From contig NZ_RPOH01000010.1 in the NCBI RefSeq assembly GCF_003818135.1, positions 1-64,000 of the forward strand: a stretch of 64,000 nucleotides of DNA, given 5' to 3'. Below, one piece after another: positions 32,512 through 40,764 of the stretch. Position 1 is the stretch's first letter; each line of letters begins with the position of its first letter. Both the position numbers and the translations under genes were made by a program. Source of the stretch: Buttiauxella warmboldiae. GTDB taxonomy: Bacteria; Pseudomonadota; Gammaproteobacteria; Enterobacterales; Enterobacteriaceae. The notes below the pieces were generated by a model that saw nothing but the letters and a program-made list of their open reading frames with translations, did no database searches and was not told the origin of the DNA.

Positions 32512-33777
32512 ATGAGTAATAACGAACTCCATCAACGTCGTCTGGCCGCTACTCCGCGTGGCGTGGGGGTGATGTGCAATTTCTTTGCCCGGACGGCAGA
32601 AAACAGCACTATTACGGATGTTGAAGGTAACCAGTATATCGACTTCGCCGCAGGCATTGCGGTGCTGAATACCGGCCACCGCCATCCGCGCCTGGTGCAG
32701 GCTATTGAGCAGCAGCTGCACGCCTTTACACACACCGCTTATCAGATAGTCCCTTACGAAAGTTACCTGTCGCTGGCGGAAAAAATTAATGCGGCCGCGC
32801 CGATTTTTGGGCCGAAGAAAACGGCATTCTTCACTACCGGTGCCGAAGCGGTTGAGAATGCGGTAAAAATCGCGCGTGCGCATACCGGGCGCCCTGGGGT
32901 CATTGCCTTTAGCGGCGGTTTCCACGGCCGCACCTATATGACCATGGCGTTAACCGGCAAAGTATCCCCCTATAAAATTGGTTTTGGCCCCTTCCCGGGT
33001 TCGGTCTACCATGCGCCTTATCCTTCAGCGCTGAACGGCATCTCAACTGACGATGCGGTGCAAGCCATTGAGCGCCTGTTTAAATCCGATATTGAAGCCA
33101 CGCAGGTGGCGGCGATAATCTTCGAGCCGGTACAGGGCGAGGGGGGATTTAATGTCGCGCCTCCTGAGTTTGTGGCGGCTATTCGCCAGATCTGTAATAC
33201 CCACGGCATCGTGATGATTGCCGATGAAGTGCAAAGTGGTTTTGCCCGTACGGGTAAAATGTTTGCCATGAATCATTACGCCCATCAGCCGGATCTGATG
33301 ACGATGGCAAAAAGCCTGGCTGGCGGTATGCCGCTGTCAGGCGTGGTAGGCAAAGCAGAGATCATGGATGCGCCAGCACCAGGCGGGCTGGGCGGGACTT
33401 ACGCCGGTAACCCATTAGCGATTGCGTCAGCTCATGCGGTGCTGGAGGTGATTGCGCAGGAGAAGCTGTGCCAGCGAGCCGCAGCGCTGGGTGAACGTCT
33501 GACTCAGAGCTTGCTTGATATCAAAGAAAACTGCCGGTCTTTGGTCGAGATTCGTGGCCTGGGTTCAATGGTGGCGGCTGAGTTTTACGATGCGGCAACG
33601 GGCGAGCCTTCCGCGGCTGTCGCACAACAAGTTCAGAAACGCGCCCTGGAGCAAGGGTTGCTGTTACTGACCTGCGGGCAAAACGGCAACGTGATTCGTT
33701 TCCTTTACCCGCTTACTATCCCGGATGCTCAGTTTGACCAGGCGTTGAATATTCTCAAAAATGCGACGCGGATGTGA
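32512..33777 (+). CDS. puuE: 4-aminobutyrate aminotransferase PuuE
   Basis: PLP-dependent class III aminotransferase, 421 aa, moving the amino group of GABA to 2-oxoglutarate to give succinate semialdehyde. It matches E. coli PuuE in length and in long identical stretches such as TPRGVGVMCNFFA and FFTTGAEAVENAVKIARAHT, more closely than GabT. The PLP lysine is in TMAKSLAGGMPLSGV and the pyridine-binding Asp in MIADEVQSGFARTGK. The ATG at 32512 with AGGAAA upstream is chosen over an in-frame ATG 21 bp earlier. The stop lies 8 bp before the gabD start. In E. coli puuE belongs to the putrescine cluster; here its partners are gabD and a GabR-like regulator. Confidence 0.95.
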   Translation: MSNNELHQRRLAATPRGVGVMCNFFARTAENSTITDVEGNQYIDFAAGIAVLNTGHRHPRLVQAIEQQLHAFTHTAYQIVPYESYLSLAEKINAAAPIFGPKKTAFFTTGAEAVENAVKIARAHTGRPGVIAFSGGFHGRTYMTMALTGKVSPYKIGFGPFPGSVYHAPYPSALNGISTDDAVQAIERLFKSDIEATQVAAIIFEPVQGEGGFNVAPPEFVAAIRQICNTHGIVMIADEVQSGFARTGKMFAMNHYAHQPDLMTMAKSLAGGMPLSGVVGKAEIMDAPAPGGLGGTYAGNPLAIASAHAVLEVIAQEKLCQRAAALGERLTQSLLDIKENCRSLVEIRGLGSMVAAEFYDAATGEPSAAVAQQVQKRALEQGLLLLTCGQNGNVIRFLYPLTIPDAQFDQALNILKNATRM

Positions 33778-33785
33778 GGCACCAG

Positions 33786-35237
33786 ATGATCAAATTAAAC
33801 AATGCTGGCCTGCTGCTGGATAGCTGTCCTGTGGATGGCGAATGGAGCCACGCACGCTCGGGCCAAACCATGGCGGTGGTGAATGCCGCCACGGGCGAGA
33901 AAATCGCCGACGTGCCGCTAATGGGCCAGGCTGAAACCCGGCAGGCGATTGCGGCGGCAGAGGCTGCGCAACAAGAGTGGAAGCAGCAGACGGCGGCAGA
34001 ACGAGCCAAAATCCTGCATCGCTGGGCCAGCCTGATGCACGACAATAGCGACGATCTTGCGCGGTTGATCACGCTTGAGGGGGGCAAACCCCTTGCTGAA
34101 GCGCGGGGTGAAATCACCTATGCCGCTTCGTTTATTAGCTGGTTTGCTGAGGAAGCTAAACGGGTGGACGGCGTGTTATTGCAGCCCACCAGCGCCGATC
34201 GACGTTTTATCGTAACAAAGCAGCCCGTTGGGGTTTGTGCCGCTATCACCCCGTGGAATTTCCCGGCGGCGATGATCACCCGCAAAGTGGCGCCTGCGCT
34301 GGCCGCGGGGTGCGCGATTATCGTGAAGCCGGCAGAGCAGACGCCGCTGACCGCGCTGGCGCTGGCGAAACTTGCCGAGTGCGCCGGGCTGCCTGCCGGG
34401 CTATTGCAGGTGCTCACCGGCGATGCCAAAGAGATTGGGGGGGAACTGTGCCGGAATGCGACGGTGCGCAAACTCAGTTTCACCGGCTCGACGCAGACGG
34501 GGCGCTTACTGATGGCGCAATGTGCACCAACGATTAAAAAGCTCTCTCTGGAGTTAGGCGGGAATGCGCCGGTCATCGTTTTTGACGATGCGGATCTCGA
34601 TTTAGCGGTGCAAGGAATTATGGCATCCAAATTCCGCAATAGCGGCCAGACCTGCGTGTGCGCCAACCGGATTTATGTCCAGAGCGGAATTTATCCGGCG
34701 CTGTGCGCGGAGCTGGTGCAAGCGGTAGAGGCGCTAAAAGTGGGCAATGGCCTGGAAGAGGGGGTGACTCAGGGGCCGTTGATCAACGAGCAGGCAATAG
34801 AGAAGGTCGAGCGGCATATTCATGATGCGCTTGAGAAGGGGGCCACGCTGTTAACCGGCGGGCATAAACACCCGCTGGGCGGAAACTTCTTCTCGCCGAC
34901 TGTCGTTGCGAACGTGACGCAACAGATGAGCTTCGCCCGGGAGGAGACGTTCGGGCCAGTGGCTGCGCTATTTAAATTTGAAACCGATGCGGAAGTGGTT
35001 AATTACGCCAATGACACCGAATTTGGTCTGGCCGCTTATATTTTCACCCGGGATGCAAAGCGTCAGTGGCAAATCCCTGAAGCGCTGGAATATGGCATGG
35101 TGGGGGTGAATACCGGGCTCATCTCCAGTGAAGTTGCTCCTTTTGGCGGCATGAAACAATCGGGCCTGGGCCGCGAAGGTTCGCGCTTTGGTATTGATGA
35201 ATACCTGGAGATGAAATACGTCTGCGTTAACCTGTAA
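33786..35237 (+). CDS. gabD: Succinate-semialdehyde dehydrogenase GabD
   Basis: NAD(P)-dependent aldehyde dehydrogenase, 483 aa (E. coli GabD 482), oxidising succinate semialdehyde to succinate. The catalytic glutamate is in LELGGNAPVIVFDDADLD and the nucleophile cysteine in NSGQTCVCANRI, with the GabD-type Cys-x-Cys pair. AITPWNFPAAMITRK and EVAPFGGMKQSGLGREGS are diagnostic. The ATG at 33786 has TGAGG 6 nt upstream; a GTG four codons earlier overlaps the puuE stop and is less likely. Together with PuuE it completes GABA-to-succinate conversion. A strong hairpin follows at 35261. Confidence 0.94.
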   Translation: MIKLNNAGLLLDSCPVDGEWSHARSGQTMAVVNAATGEKIADVPLMGQAETRQAIAAAEAAQQEWKQQTAAERAKILHRWASLMHDNSDDLARLITLEGGKPLAEARGEITYAASFISWFAEEAKRVDGVLLQPTSADRRFIVTKQPVGVCAAITPWNFPAAMITRKVAPALAAGCAIIVKPAEQTPLTALALAKLAECAGLPAGLLQVLTGDAKEIGGELCRNATVRKLSFTGSTQTGRLLMAQCAPTIKKLSLELGGNAPVIVFDDADLDLAVQGIMASKFRNSGQTCVCANRIYVQSGIYPALCAELVQAVEALKVGNGLEEGVTQGPLINEQAIEKVERHIHDALEKGATLLTGGHKHPLGGNFFSPTVVANVTQQMSFAREETFGPVAALFKFETDAEVVNYANDTEFGLAAYIFTRDAKRQWQIPEALEYGMVGVNTGLISSEVAPFGGMKQSGLGREGSRFGIDEYLEMKYVCVNL

Positions 35238-35260
35238 TTAACCCCTCGCTTTATGTCTGA

Positions 35261-35293
35261 ATAATCCGACGATAATCATGCTCGTCGGATTAT
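35261..35293 (+). terminator. Hairpin after gabD
   Basis: ATAATCCGACGA (35261-35272) and TCGTCGGATTAT (35282-35293) form a perfect 12-bp stem 23 bp beyond the gabD stop. No long T tract follows. It probably ends the puuE-gabD message. The remaining 186 bp before the permease gene hold its promoter. Confidence 0.65.
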
Positions 35294-35416
35294 CGATCTT
35301 TCCCGTCTTCCTTAATCTGCGTATCAGCACCCGCGCTGGGCCATTTGTGAACCATGCACCTTGTTGCGTCGCTGCACAGTATCTTAACAATTATGTGACA
35401 TTGAACGTATACATAT

Positions 35417-35429
35417 AACATATTATGTT
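35417..35429. promoter_or_regulatory. Palindrome in the APC permease promoter
   Basis: AACATATTATGTT is a 13-bp perfect inverted repeat around a central T, about 50 bp before the permease start in an AT-rich stretch. Its left part, AACATATTA, recurs at 38767-38775 upstream of the aldehyde dehydrogenase gene, so a shared regulator is possible. Confidence 0.4.
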
Positions 35430-35479
35430 TTATAAAATATACACACTGCCTGCCCCTATGCCAGATAAAGAGAACAGAT

Positions 35480-36961
35480 ATGGAACCGACGACAGACAAA
35501 GAAAACCTTCAGCATCAGCCCGTTAAAGGCGAACAATTCAACCGCTCAATAGGGCTGATGTCTAACTTCGCGCTGGGATTTACCTACCTGTCACCCCTGA
35601 CTGCGGTTTATTCGCTGTTTGCGCTGGCGGTGACGCTTGCCGGGCCGCCGGCCGTCTGGTGGATACTTATCGTGGCCTGCGGCCAGCTACTGGTGGCGCT
35701 GGTGTTCGGCGAAGTCGCATCGCAATATCCGATTACCGGGGGGTTATACCCATGGGCAAGAAGGCTATGGGGGAAGAAATATGCGTGGATTGCGGCCTGG
35801 ATTTATCTGTGGGCTTTAGTGGTCACCATTACCTCAATTGCTGAATATACTTCAACATTTGTCGCCTCGTTATTTCACTACGCCACCAGCGCGGGCAATA
35901 TGATGATTACCTCGGTGGTGCTGCTATTGATTATGATGGGCGTGAATATGTCAGGAACGAAAAGTTTAGCCCGCGTGGCGAAAATTGGCTTCTGGTGTGA
36001 AATCGTTAGCGTCATTGCCCTGGGTATTTACCTGTTAATCTTCCACCGCTCCCAGCCGTTCTCGGTGGTATTTGATTCGATGGGCGTACTGGCTGCGGAC
36101 GGTAATTACACCACCGCATTTATGTCCGCCTCGCTAATGGGTTTATTTATGTTCTTTGGCTTTGAAGCCTGCGGCAACGTGGCGGAAGAAGTAAAAAACC
36201 CGGGTAAAAAAATCCCCGTTGCCATGATTCTCAGCATCGTCTTCGGCGCGATTTCCGCCGTGATTTCGATTCTGGGCTATCTGCTCTCTTCCCCTGACCT
36301 GATAGATATTGTGAACGGGAAAATTGCCGATCCCATTCCCACCATCCTTAACCAGGCGTTGGGGGAAACCGGTGCGACCATTTTTATCGTGGTGGCGATT
36401 ATTGCCATGCTCTCTTGTATCCTGTCGCTGCAGGCTGCATTAAGCCGCCTGATCTTCTCTTTCTCCCGCGATAACATGCTGCCGGGTAGCCACTGGATGG
36501 CGAAAATCTCGAAACACAGCGTGCCGGATAACGCCATGATAGTCAGCTGCCTGCTGCCGGTGATTATCTGCGTCTGGGTTTACTTCCAGCCCGATAGCCT
36601 GGCGCGTATCACAGCCTTTGCGGTTATCGGTATCTATATTTCCTTCCAGATGGTGGTGCTGGCGGCATTGCGTCAACGTCTGAAAGGGTGGAAACCCGCC
36701 GGTGAGTGGAGCGTCGGCTCCTGGGGTATGGTGGTTAATATTCTGGCGTTAGCCTACGGAACAGGCGGTATCTGGTTACTGGCGCAACCGGCTGCGGCGG
36801 AGAGTTTTGTCGACCGCTGGACCGTGCTGATAGGGCTGGCGATTGTTATTGGCGCAGGCCTGCTCTATATGTTCATCACTAAGCCGTTTGGCCGCTCAAA
36901 TGCGCCAGAAAATGACGCCATTGAGTATGCGCAAAAGCTGAGTGCCGGGCACAATAGCTAA
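35480..36961 (+). CDS. APC-family amino acid/GABA permease
   Basis: 493-residue inner-membrane permease with about twelve hydrophobic segments, of the amino acid-choline transporter branch of the APC superfamily (relatives of the fungal GABA permease UGA4 and bacterial choline/amino acid carriers). Signatures are FNRSIGLMSNFALGFTYLSPLTAVYS at the first segment and FGEVASQYPITGGLYPWARRLWG after the second. Placement directly after puuE-gabD and before the spermidine locus suggests it carries GABA, 4-aminobutyraldehyde or a polyamine, but substrate cannot be deduced from sequence. It has its own promoter region and a strong terminator. Confidence 0.8.
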   Translation: MEPTTDKENLQHQPVKGEQFNRSIGLMSNFALGFTYLSPLTAVYSLFALAVTLAGPPAVWWILIVACGQLLVALVFGEVASQYPITGGLYPWARRLWGKKYAWIAAWIYLWALVVTITSIAEYTSTFVASLFHYATSAGNMMITSVVLLLIMMGVNMSGTKSLARVAKIGFWCEIVSVIALGIYLLIFHRSQPFSVVFDSMGVLAADGNYTTAFMSASLMGLFMFFGFEACGNVAEEVKNPGKKIPVAMILSIVFGAISAVISILGYLLSSPDLIDIVNGKIADPIPTILNQALGETGATIFIVVAIIAMLSCILSLQAALSRLIFSFSRDNMLPGSHWMAKISKHSVPDNAMIVSCLLPVIICVWVYFQPDSLARITAFAVIGIYISFQMVVLAALRQRLKGWKPAGEWSVGSWGMVVNILALAYGTGGIWLLAQPAAAESFVDRWTVLIGLAIVIGAGLLYMFITKPFGRSNAPENDAIEYAQKLSAGHNS

Positions 36962-36984
36962 ACCAAAAGCCGCAGACTGCTGCA

Positions 36985-37021
36985 AACAGGGAAAATCAAT
37001 CAGTCGGTTTCCCTGTTTTTT
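36985..37021 (+). terminator. Intrinsic terminator after the permease gene
   Basis: AACAGGGAAA (36985-36994) and TTTCCCTGTT (37008-37017) form a 10-bp stem followed directly by a T run. This is one of the clearest terminators in the window. The bases up to 37113 show nothing else. Confidence 0.85.
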
Positions 37022-37113
37022 ATTATTGACACATAGGTTTGTTTGGCGGAAAGATGAGATTTGCCATCACCCGCAGCCGCCCATAGCGCGTGAGCGGCTT
37101 TAACAACATGCTG

Positions 37114-37812
37114 TTATGGTGGTGACTGGTACAAATTGAAGTCATTATTTTCATAGACCAGGCTCGCCACATCGTCACCCAGCAAATCGCCTACGCGCAA
37201 TCGGGGATGGGTAGAAAAAACAATTCTACGCTCTTTATTCGTCACAAAGACCGTCTCTCTGGCTACGTAAGGTAATAGCTCTTCTTCCACCCGGCTAACC
37301 AGTAAGTCAATAGCGGCGACGCCTAAAAACTGTTGCCTGAAATAAACCGGAACGGCGGCGGTGATGGTGTACGAGGTGTTGCAAATATAATCGACATAAG
37401 GGCCGTGAATAAAGGCATTACCCACCGTCGGGGCCTGTTTAAACCATTCAAAGGTTCGGAAATCCAGACGTTGCTGGGTGGCCTGGTCTAAATCCAGATT
37501 CACCTGCTTGACGCCATCGGCCTTTTTATACCACCACTCCAGAAGCCAGAACTCTTTATTAGCGGGCGTGCTTTCAATATGGCTGGCGAACCCTGCACCA
37601 GAGCAATAAACATTACTGTTTAATCGTTTTTTAATCTGTTCCTGAATCATTTTTCTGACGGACGGTTCGAGCAGTTGCTCCAGATTAACGTTCTCAATAT
37701 CTGCCAGCGAAGATTCAATATCTTTCGCCAGCGCCGCCGTGGAATCAATGGTGCAGTTAATAATGCTATCGATTTTTTCGCTAAGGATACGGAGTGATGA
37801 TGTCAGTAGCAT
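37114..37812 (-). CDS. Free-standing Cache-domain protein
   Basis: 232 residues without a signal peptide or a convincing membrane helix, so apparently cytoplasmic. That is unusual because Cache domains normally sit outside the membrane in receptors. The core GPYVDYICNTSYTITAAVPV...FLGVAAIDLLVSRVEEELLP matches the ligand-binding part of double-Cache sensor domains. The first 75 residues are helical (SEKIDSIINCTIDSTAALAKDI). No output domain (methyl-accepting, GGDEF, kinase) is attached. It lies 14 bp downstream of a GntR/FCD regulator gene in the same direction, so I infer that it binds a small ligand, possibly an amine, and modulates that regulator. Confidence 0.65.
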   Translation of the reverse strand: MLLTSSLRILSEKIDSIINCTIDSTAALAKDIESSLADIENVNLEQLLEPSVRKMIQEQIKKRLNSNVYCSGAGFASHIESTPANKEFWLLEWWYKKADGVKQVNLDLDQATQQRLDFRTFEWFKQAPTVGNAFIHGPYVDYICNTSYTITAAVPVYFRQQFLGVAAIDLLVSRVEEELLPYVARETVFVTNKERRIVFSTHPRLRVGDLLGDDVASLVYENNDFNLYQSPP

Positions 37813-37826
37813 ATTTATGCCTGTTG

Positions 37827-38552
37827 TTATTTTGCATTGTACTTCAATTTATTTTCTATCAGATAGAAAGTAAACGTGTCGATTAATTTTTGCGCGCTAT
37901 TCACCGACTCGCTTTCGTTATGCGCGGCAAGCGTGTCAATTAGCGTGGTATATAACGCCACAATTTCACGATGGATAATATCTGAGCGGAACAGGATCGC
38001 CACCAGCGACGACCATTCTGACTGTAAAATTAGCTCCTGGTTGGCGAGGCGCGCAGACTGGGAGGCGGCGGCAATCGCTAACAGACAGCGCATATCGGCC
38101 TGGGTGCGCGTCTCGGGTGAGGTGGCCGAATTAAGCACCGCAACAAAATCACGCAGGCGCGTAATATCGCCCTGAGTCATGCGTCGCGATGCCAGGCGGG
38201 TGCTGTGGCTAATAATCGCACAGTGCATCTCCCCAAGATCGGAGAGGTAATCGGTACTCAGGGTTTTAAAGGGATTAAGAGTAGGGCTCAATTCCCAGGC
38301 TTGCTCGCAAACAAAGCTGCCGCCATTACGGCCCCGCACGGTGTGGATCAAATGATTGGCCCGCAGCGTGTTTAACGCTTCGCGGATGGTGATGTGCGAA
38401 ACCCCCATCATTTTCGCGAGGTCCGCTTCATTAGGTAACTGTTCGTTGGCCTCAAGCAGCCCGGTAATAATGGCATTTGAAAGACGCTGCACTATCTGAT
38501 CGGAACGGCTGGCCTGGCCTATTGGCGCGAATATCACCGCATGAGTAATCAT
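37827..38552 (-). CDS. GntR-family regulator, FadR/FCD subfamily
   Basis: 241 residues. The winged helix (about 18-85) contains LPNEADLAKMMGVSHITIREALNTLRANHLIHTVRGRNGGSFV, a textbook GntR DNA-binding domain, followed by an all-helical FCD effector domain. The metal-binding FCD histidine usually found in the ADxxFH motif is replaced (ADMRCLLAIAAAS), so metal-dependent ligand binding may be lost, which could explain the adjacent Cache protein. It is divergent from the aldehyde dehydrogenase-spermidine dehydrogenase operon across a 260-bp gap and is the most likely regulator of that operon. Confidence 0.85.
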   Translation of the reverse strand: MITHAVIFAPIGQASRSDQIVQRLSNAIITGLLEANEQLPNEADLAKMMGVSHITIREALNTLRANHLIHTVRGRNGGSFVCEQAWELSPTLNPFKTLSTDYLSDLGEMHCAIISHSTRLASRRMTQGDITRLRDFVAVLNSATSPETRTQADMRCLLAIAAASQSARLANQELILQSEWSSLVAILFRSDIIHREIVALYTTLIDTLAAHNESESVNSAQKLIDTFTFYLIENKLKYNAK

Positions 38553-38766
38553 AGTTTTCCCTGGTGAGATAATCCTTTCAACAATTCACTGAACATAGCA
38601 CACCCCCCCTGGTTAATGAAGGTAGGCTCAGGGCTCCTGAGGGCAGGCGGCAGCGGGGCTGTTCAGCGCGGGTGGCCCTTGCTGCGCATTGCAGCCTAAA
38701 ATATCACAACGAAATGGGATGTATATCATGTTGTTAGAAAAATGTTATTGAATTTAATGCGCTCAA

Positions 38767-38783
38767 AACATATTACATAATAT
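38767..38783. promoter_or_regulatory. Operator-like inverted repeat before the spermidine operon
   Basis: ATATTA-CA-TAATAT (38770-38783) is a perfect inverted repeat 30 bp before the aldehyde dehydrogenase start codon. It overlaps AACATATTA, which also occurs in the permease promoter palindrome at 35417. The rest of the 260-bp gap to the GntR gene shows no gene. Confidence 0.4.
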
Positions 38784-38812
38784 AGTTTATGTATTAATCA
38801 GCGGAGAGCGCG

Positions 38813-40243
38813 ATGAACATCCTTAAGCATTTTATCAATGGGCAATACGTAGCGGGTTCGCAGGACGCTCTCTTTGAGCTGGTCAGCCCGGTGAATGGTG
38901 AAACTTATGCATTGTCGCCGAGTGCGGGGCGTGCTGAGGTGGATCTGGCCTACCGCGCAGCGAAAAGCGCCTTTGCCGTCTGGAAGCATTCCACTCCGGC
39001 CCACAGACAGCTGGCGCTGTTAAAACTGGCCGATGCTATCGAGCGCAATGTGGACAGGCTCGTCCAGGCGCAAAGCGAGGAGACGGGGCAGCTGCGGCAC
39101 TTTATCGAAAAGGAAGAGATTGCCGCCTCCTGTGACGCGCTGCGATTTTTCGCCGGTGCCGCCCGTTGCCTGGAAGGTAAAGCCTCTTACGAATACACCC
39201 CTGGTTTAACCTCCACCATCCGCCGCGAGCCGTTAGGCATTGTGGGGCAGGTCACGCCCTGGAATTACCCCTTTATGATGGCGGTGTGGAAAATCGCCCC
39301 GGCGCTGGCGGCGGGCAATACCGTGGTGCTGAAACCAAGCGACACCACGCCCGTCAGCACCCTGATTCTGGCCGAGCTTGCCGCGCCTCTTTTTCCGCAG
39401 GGCGCGTTTAACGTGCTGCTCGGCAAAGCCGAAACCGGCTCGCTGGTGGTTTCCAGCCCTGAAGCCTCGCTGGTTTCGATTACCGGTTCGGTGCGAGCCG
39501 GGCTGCAGGTCGCGGCCTCTGCGGCGGCGAACCTGACCAAAGCGCATCTTGAGCTGGGCGGTAAAGCCCCGGTTATCGTTTTTGCCGATGCGGATATGGA
39601 TAAGGCCGTTGAGATCATTACTACCGCCGGTTTCTTTAACGCCGGGCAGGACTGCACCTCAGCGACGCGCATTCTGATTGAAGAGTCGATCTACGAGCCA
39701 TTCCTCGAAAAGCTGGTTAATAAAACCCGCACCATCAAATTTGGTTCGCCGGAAGATAAGCAGGCATTGTATGGCGCACTTAACAGCCGCAACCAGCTGG
39801 AACAGGTGAAAGGCTTTATCAGCAGGCTGCCCGCGCACGCCAGAATTGAAACCGGCGGTAAACCGGGGGCGGGGCCGGGTTTTTATTTTGAGCCGACGAT
39901 CATTTCCGGGCTGGAGCAGCACGATGAAGCCATCCAGCACGAAGTCTTTGGCCCGGTGATGACCGTGCAGAAGTTCTCCTCAGAAGCCGAAGCGCTGGAT
40001 AAGGCGAACGATGTGGAATACGGCCTGGCGTCGAGTATCTGGACCGGCGATCACCGCCGCGCCCAGCGTTTCAGCATGCGTCTTGATTTTGGCACGGTCT
40101 GGATTAATAACCATATCCCGCTGTGTGCGGAGATGCCCCATGGCGGCTTTAAAAAATCCGGCTACGGCAAAGACTTGTCCTCCTACTCGCTCGATGAGTA
40201 CACCCGCGTGAAACACATCATGTGCGATATCTCTGACTCCTAA
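38813..40243 (+). CDS. Aldehyde dehydrogenase, probably 4-aminobutyraldehyde dehydrogenase
   Basis: 476-residue NAD(P)-dependent aldehyde dehydrogenase of the betaine/aminobutyraldehyde class. The catalytic Glu lies in LELGGKAPVIVFADADMDKAV, the nucleophile Cys in FNAGQDCTSATRI, and the cofactor motif is GQVTPWNYPFMMAVWKIAPALAAGN. It resembles E. coli PatD, which oxidises 4-aminobutyraldehyde to GABA. Genes 15 bp and further downstream encode a probable spermidine dehydrogenase whose product would be that aldehyde, so this substrate is the best inference. Betaine aldehyde is the main alternative, but no choline genes are present. It is cytoplasmic by lack of a signal. Confidence 0.85.
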   Translation: MNILKHFINGQYVAGSQDALFELVSPVNGETYALSPSAGRAEVDLAYRAAKSAFAVWKHSTPAHRQLALLKLADAIERNVDRLVQAQSEETGQLRHFIEKEEIAASCDALRFFAGAARCLEGKASYEYTPGLTSTIRREPLGIVGQVTPWNYPFMMAVWKIAPALAAGNTVVLKPSDTTPVSTLILAELAAPLFPQGAFNVLLGKAETGSLVVSSPEASLVSITGSVRAGLQVAASAAANLTKAHLELGGKAPVIVFADADMDKAVEIITTAGFFNAGQDCTSATRILIEESIYEPFLEKLVNKTRTIKFGSPEDKQALYGALNSRNQLEQVKGFISRLPAHARIETGGKPGAGPGFYFEPTIISGLEQHDEAIQHEVFGPVMTVQKFSSEAEALDKANDVEYGLASSIWTGDHRRAQRFSMRLDFGTVWINNHIPLCAEMPHGGFKKSGYGKDLSSYSLDEYTRVKHIMCDISDS

Positions 40244-40258
40244 TAATAAGGTGATGAA

Positions 40259-40735
40259 ATGAAAACAATAAAAGTTGCGGTATTGGCCGGTGCGCTGTTC
40301 TCCAGTCTGGCGCTGGCAGCAGCCTCGCCGCTAACCGTGGTGCAGGATTATATGGCGGCATGGAACGCCCATGATTCGGCAAAGGCCGCGCAGTATCTGG
40401 CAACGGATGTGGTCTATTACGATGCGGCAAACGGCACGCCGGTTAAGGGGAAGGATCATGCGGAAAAAGAGGTGATTGGCGCTTTTATCAAGGCCGTGCC
40501 GGATTTGAGGTGGAAAATGACCGGTAAGCCCGTTTACGACCACGATACCATCGCTTTTCGCTGGCAGTTCAGCGGCAAGAATAGTGGCGAATGGGCGGGC
40601 GCTCCGGCGACCAACAATGCGATAAAATTTGAAGGCGTCAGCTATATCACCGTTAACAACGGCAAAATCACCTGGCAGGGTGACTATTACGACGCGAAGA
40701 AACTCGATGAAGAGTTAAAACCTCAGGCCAACTAA
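40259..40735 (+). CDS. Exported SnoaL/NTF2-like protein
   Basis: 158 residues with a signal peptide (MKTIKVAVLAGALFSSLALA) and one NTF2-like alpha+beta cone domain of the SnoaL type: VVQDYMAAWNAHDSAKAAQYLATDVVYYDAANG at its start and NNAIKFEGVSYITVNNGKITWQGDYYD at its end. Members include small isomerases, lyases and binding proteins, so no activity can be named. The location between a cytoplasmic aldehyde dehydrogenase and a periplasmic flavoprotein, with gaps of 15 and 29 bp, implies a periplasmic role in polyamine oxidation, for example binding or rearranging a reactive aldehyde or imine. Confidence 0.7.
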   Translation: MKTIKVAVLAGALFSSLALAAASPLTVVQDYMAAWNAHDSAKAAQYLATDVVYYDAANGTPVKGKDHAEKEVIGAFIKAVPDLRWKMTGKPVYDHDTIAFRWQFSGKNSGEWAGAPATNNAIKFEGVSYITVNNGKITWQGDYYDAKKLDEELKPQAN

Positions 40736-40764
40736 TTGAGGCCCGCTGACAAGTAAGGTTTGAT

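Noticed and set aside
32512-33777. gabT rather than puuE
   Set aside because: The sequence follows E. coli PuuE more closely, including its N-terminus and 421-residue length.
38813-40243. Betaine aldehyde dehydrogenase of a choline pathway
   Set aside because: No choline dehydrogenase, BetI-type regulator or choline carrier is nearby; spermidine and GABA genes are.
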